Positions 48,985 through 51,048 of a DNA stretch of 51,048 nucleotides are shown here, piece after piece. Source of the stretch: an uncultured Flavobacteriales bacterium (GTDB lineage Bacteria > Bacteroidota > Bacteroidia > Flavobacteriales_D > Sanyastnellaceae); contig CAJWIF010000004.1 in NCBI GenBank assembly GCA_913041135.1, positions 1 through 51,048 of the forward strand, in the 5' to 3' direction. Numbering within the stretch: position 1 is the first letter of the stretch; the number at the start of each line of letters is the position of its first letter. Under the pieces are notes generated by a model. It was not told where the DNA came from. It saw only the letters and a program-made list of their open reading frames with translations, and did no database searches. Position numbers and translations under genes: made by a program.

Positions 48985-51048
48985 ATGCGTAAACTGCTAT
49001 GCCTCATCATAGCTGCGTCTTCCATGCTTTGGAATGCGCAAGCTCAGGAGCCAACTTCTTCTCCTTCACCTTCCGTACCGGATGGATATTGGCTTGAAGT
49101 TGTCGCCTACGCGGCCCACGATGGAATGGTTGGAACGATTGATTTGACTGGGTATACAACCTATCGCATTTACCTCAACATGGTGAATGAGTCTGATTTT
49201 TTATCGGCGATTTCTGGTGAGGCAGACAATCCGATGATGATCAACTCGACGTCCGAAATGGCCTGGTTCAATGATTTGGATTTGGGTGAGGATATTGGGG
49301 CGGAAAGCAATCCGGGATTCTTTGGTTTCTTTCCTGAATTGGCCTTTGACAGTTGGTTAACGATTGGTGGAGAGAGCGCTGCCGATGGAATTGATGTTTC
49401 GACAGCAGAGGGTGAAATTAGTTTGTTCGATCAATTCAATTCAGGGGACAACGTCCTCATCAATGATGCCACAGGTTCAGCGTTGTTTACGCTTTTTCCT
49501 TGTGACCCCTATGACCTTTCAACGTGTGATTGGAACCATCCTTCTTTTGCGGGTGAGGATTTGCGTGTTTTGGTGGGACAGATCACGACTGAAGGCGAGT
49601 TGACTGGGCAAATGCAAATTCAAGTTTTCAGCAATGGAACGTCGGAGGAAGAATGGCGCGGAGTCATTCCGTTCACGCCTTTTACTCCAGAAGAAATTGT
49701 GGATGGTTGCATGGATGAATTGGCGTGCAATTACGATCCCGCAGCAAACAATGATGATGGTTCGTGCGACTTCTGCTCGTGTGCGACAGCAGGTATGGTG
49801 ACGATGGATTATACCATGACGGTTGAGGAGCATGCAGTAGATATTGTTCCCGGTATGACGACGTACCGTTTTTACATGAACATGGCGAATGAGGACGACT
49901 TCTTAAGCTCGGTTTACGGCAACGATACAGACCCTTTGTATTTGTTGACAACGACCGGCTTCTTCAACAGCCAGTTTGGTGCTACGACGGCAGGAGGAGT
50001 GAATCCTGCGTTTTTGGCTTTCTTCCCTGATTTGGCAGCTGATAGTTGGGTTACCATCGGAATTGAATCGCAGCCTGAAGGAAGTGAGAGTTCAATCAGC
50101 ACGGTAGAAAGCGTAGACCAGCCATGGGTTGGAGCCTTCGCTGCTGCCAGCGCAATCGATGGACAGGACATTGTGATTGACGACCAAACGGGCGGAGCTT
50201 GGTATGTGTTGAATGGCACTCCCAATGGCCTCCCAGACCCAATGAACAACCGAGTGCTGATTATGCAGATGTCAACTGCAGGAGACATCAGTGGCACGCT
50301 GAATACCCAGGTTTTTGTAAATGGTGATGGCACGGATGATGTTCGTGGTGCGTTTAGCTTCGAGGGAACAGGAGTGTATTCTCCTGATGCGGCCGGTGTT
50401 TCCAATGCATGTGGATGCATGGATCCGGAAGCCATTAATTTTGATCCAGAGGCTGATTATGATGACGGAAGTTGCATCGATGTGATTGAAGGATGTATGG
50501 ACGAGGTGGCGTGCAATTATGATGCTTTGGCCAATACGGACGACGGATCGTGCAGCTATGTTGCTGTGGGGTATGATTGCGATGGCAACTGCCTCTTAGA
50601 CACGGACGGCGATGGAGTATGTGACGAATTTGAAGTAGCCGGTTGCCAGGACGCAACGGCCTGTAACTACAACGCTGAAGCGACAGACTCCGACGACTCC
50701 TGCACCTATGCTTCAGAGGGCCTCAACTGTGAAGGTGCCTGCATTGCCGATACCGACGGCGATGGAGTATGCGACGAATTTGAACTAGCCGGTTGCCAGG
50801 ATGCAACGGCTTGCAACTACAACGCTGACGCGACAGACTCCGACGACTCTTGTACGTATGCTGATGCGGGCTACGACTGCGATGGCAACTGCCTTGCGGA
50901 TGCAGACGCCGACGGTGTATGCGACGAATTTGAAGTAGCCGGTTGCCAGGATGCAACGGCTTGCAACTACAACGCTGACGCGACTGACGCAGCCTCATGC
51001 ACCTATGCTGATGCGGGCTACGACTGCGATGGCAACTGCCTCGTTGAT
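48985..51048 (+). CDS. Large secreted repeat protein, N-terminal part (3' end outside window)
   Basis: The frame is open from the ATG at 48985 to the right edge (688 codons). A signal peptide (MRKLLCLIIAASSMLWNAQA) opens it. Two related beta-rich modules follow (about 33-235 and 273-470): compare TTYRIYLNMVNESDFLSAI with TTYRFYMNMANEDDFLSSV, and FFPELAFDSWLTIG with FFPDLAADSWVTIG. They are separated and followed by Cys-rich units of the form GCxDxxACNYxxxAxxDDGSC, at residues 241, 477, 503, 553, 603 and 653. Between the later units lie DTDGDGVCDEFE segments like thrombospondin type 3 calcium sites. Such repeats are common in Bacteroidota surface proteins that end in a T9SS sorting domain; that end is not visible here. 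Function unknown. Confidence 0.88.
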   Translation, partial: MRKLLCLIIAASSMLWNAQAQEPTSSPSPSVPDGYWLEVVAYAAHDGMVGTIDLTGYTTYRIYLNMVNESDFLSAISGEADNPMMINSTSEMAWFNDLDLGEDIGAESNPGFFGFFPELAFDSWLTIGGESAADGIDVSTAEGEISLFDQFNSGDNVLINDATGSALFTLFPCDPYDLSTCDWNHPSFAGEDLRVLVGQITTEGELTGQMQIQVFSNGTSEEEWRGVIPFTPFTPEEIVDGCMDELACNYDPAANNDDGSCDFCSCATAGMVTMDYTMTVEEHAVDIVPGMTTYRFYMNMANEDDFLSSVYGNDTDPLYLLTTTGFFNSQFGATTAGGVNPAFLAFFPDLAADSWVTIGIESQPEGSESSISTVESVDQPWVGAFAAASAIDGQDIVIDDQTGGAWYVLNGTPNGLPDPMNNRVLIMQMSTAGDISGTLNTQVFVNGDGTDDVRGAFSFEGTGVYSPDAAGVSNACGCMDPEAINFDPEADYDDGSCIDVIEGCMDEVACNYDALANTDDGSCSYVAVGYDCDGNCLLDTDGDGVCDEFEVAGCQDATACNYNAEATDSDDSCTYASEGLNCEGACIADTDGDGVCDEFELAGCQDATACNYNADATDSDDSCTYADAGYDCDGNCLADADADGVCDEFEVAGCQDATACNYNADATDAASCTYADAGYDCDGNCLVD
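50491..51048 (+). repeat. Tandem 150-bp (50-residue) repeats in the secreted protein
   Basis: Units begin at 50491, 50641, 50791 and 50941, exactly 150 nt apart. The units at 50791 and 50941 share their first 44 bases exactly and another long identical block further on, so the duplication is recent or homogenised. The array runs off the window. Confidence 0.9.

Noticed and set aside
49914-50435. 173-codon open frame on the minus strand
   Set aside because: It is a shadow of the repeat protein on the other strand, whose frame is supported by internal repeats and a signal peptide.
50491-51048. Regularly spaced repeats as a possible CRISPR array
   Set aside because: The period is 150 nt, the repeats are coding and in frame, and spacers resemble each other.

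Overview
The window looks like the chromosome of a marine Bacteroidota bacterium, most likely of the order Flavobacteriales. What is seen: type IX secretion (T9SS) and gliding genes (gldJ, porU, porV, a PorP/SprF paralogue), secreted proteins with type A or type B T9SS sorting domains, an lpxC-fabZ fusion, DUF4301, and the Bacteroidota promoter element TAnnTTTG in front of many genes. A sodium/proton antiporter (nhaD) and a Blh-type retinal-forming dioxygenase suggest a sunlit marine habitat; that is inference. Base composition is balanced, gene density is high, and several neighbours overlap by 1 to 11 nt. I see no rRNA, CRISPR array, insertion sequence or prophage.

Layout. 1-6.1 kb: the end of a LuxE-like acyl-protein synthetase gene, then minus-strand tyrS, murF, gldJ and a porP/sprF-like gene. 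6.2-12 kb: plus-strand porU, porV and ispF. 12-13.4 kb: a minus-strand pair, DUF4956 membrane protein and VTC-type polyphosphate polymerase domain protein. 13.6-20 kb: pdhA, pdhC, terminator, recG and an unrecognised Trp-rich exported protein. 20-28.4 kb: minus-strand acyl-CoA dehydrogenase, then plus-strand anmK, an amino acid dehydrogenase, nhaD, an ExbB-ExbD-TonB-like set and folC. 28.4-31.6 kb: minus-strand methyltransferase, sensor kinase and gpmI. 31.7-32.8 kb: tRNA-Val and blh. 32.8-35.1 kb: a type B T9SS cargo protein. 35.2-39.6 kb: a LolD-like ATPase, asnS, rpoN and a PAP2-like membrane protein. 39.6-42.5 kb: galE, a degenerate Hpt-like protein and DUF4301. 42.5-43.4 kb: a type A T9SS cargo protein. 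43.5-48.7 kb: minus-strand tRNA-Phe and the run aroB, lpxD, lpxC/fabZ, lpxA, ABC ATPase. 49 kb to the right edge: the first 688 codons of a large repeat-rich secreted protein.

How the genes fit together. Three themes stand out: the outer envelope (LpxA/C/D lipid A steps, MurF and AnmK in peptidoglycan synthesis and recycling, a LolD-like ATPase, TonB energisation), T9SS machinery with its cargo, and central metabolism (PDH, GpmI, amino acid and acyl-CoA dehydrogenases). No intergenic stretch exceeds 300 bases. I found no clear new multi-gene system. The best leads are a His-less Hpt-like protein beside DUF4301, a Trp-rich exported protein after recG, a perfect 11-bp inverted repeat in front of nhaD, core promoter boxes that abut start codons, and the 150-bp-period repeat protein at the right edge.
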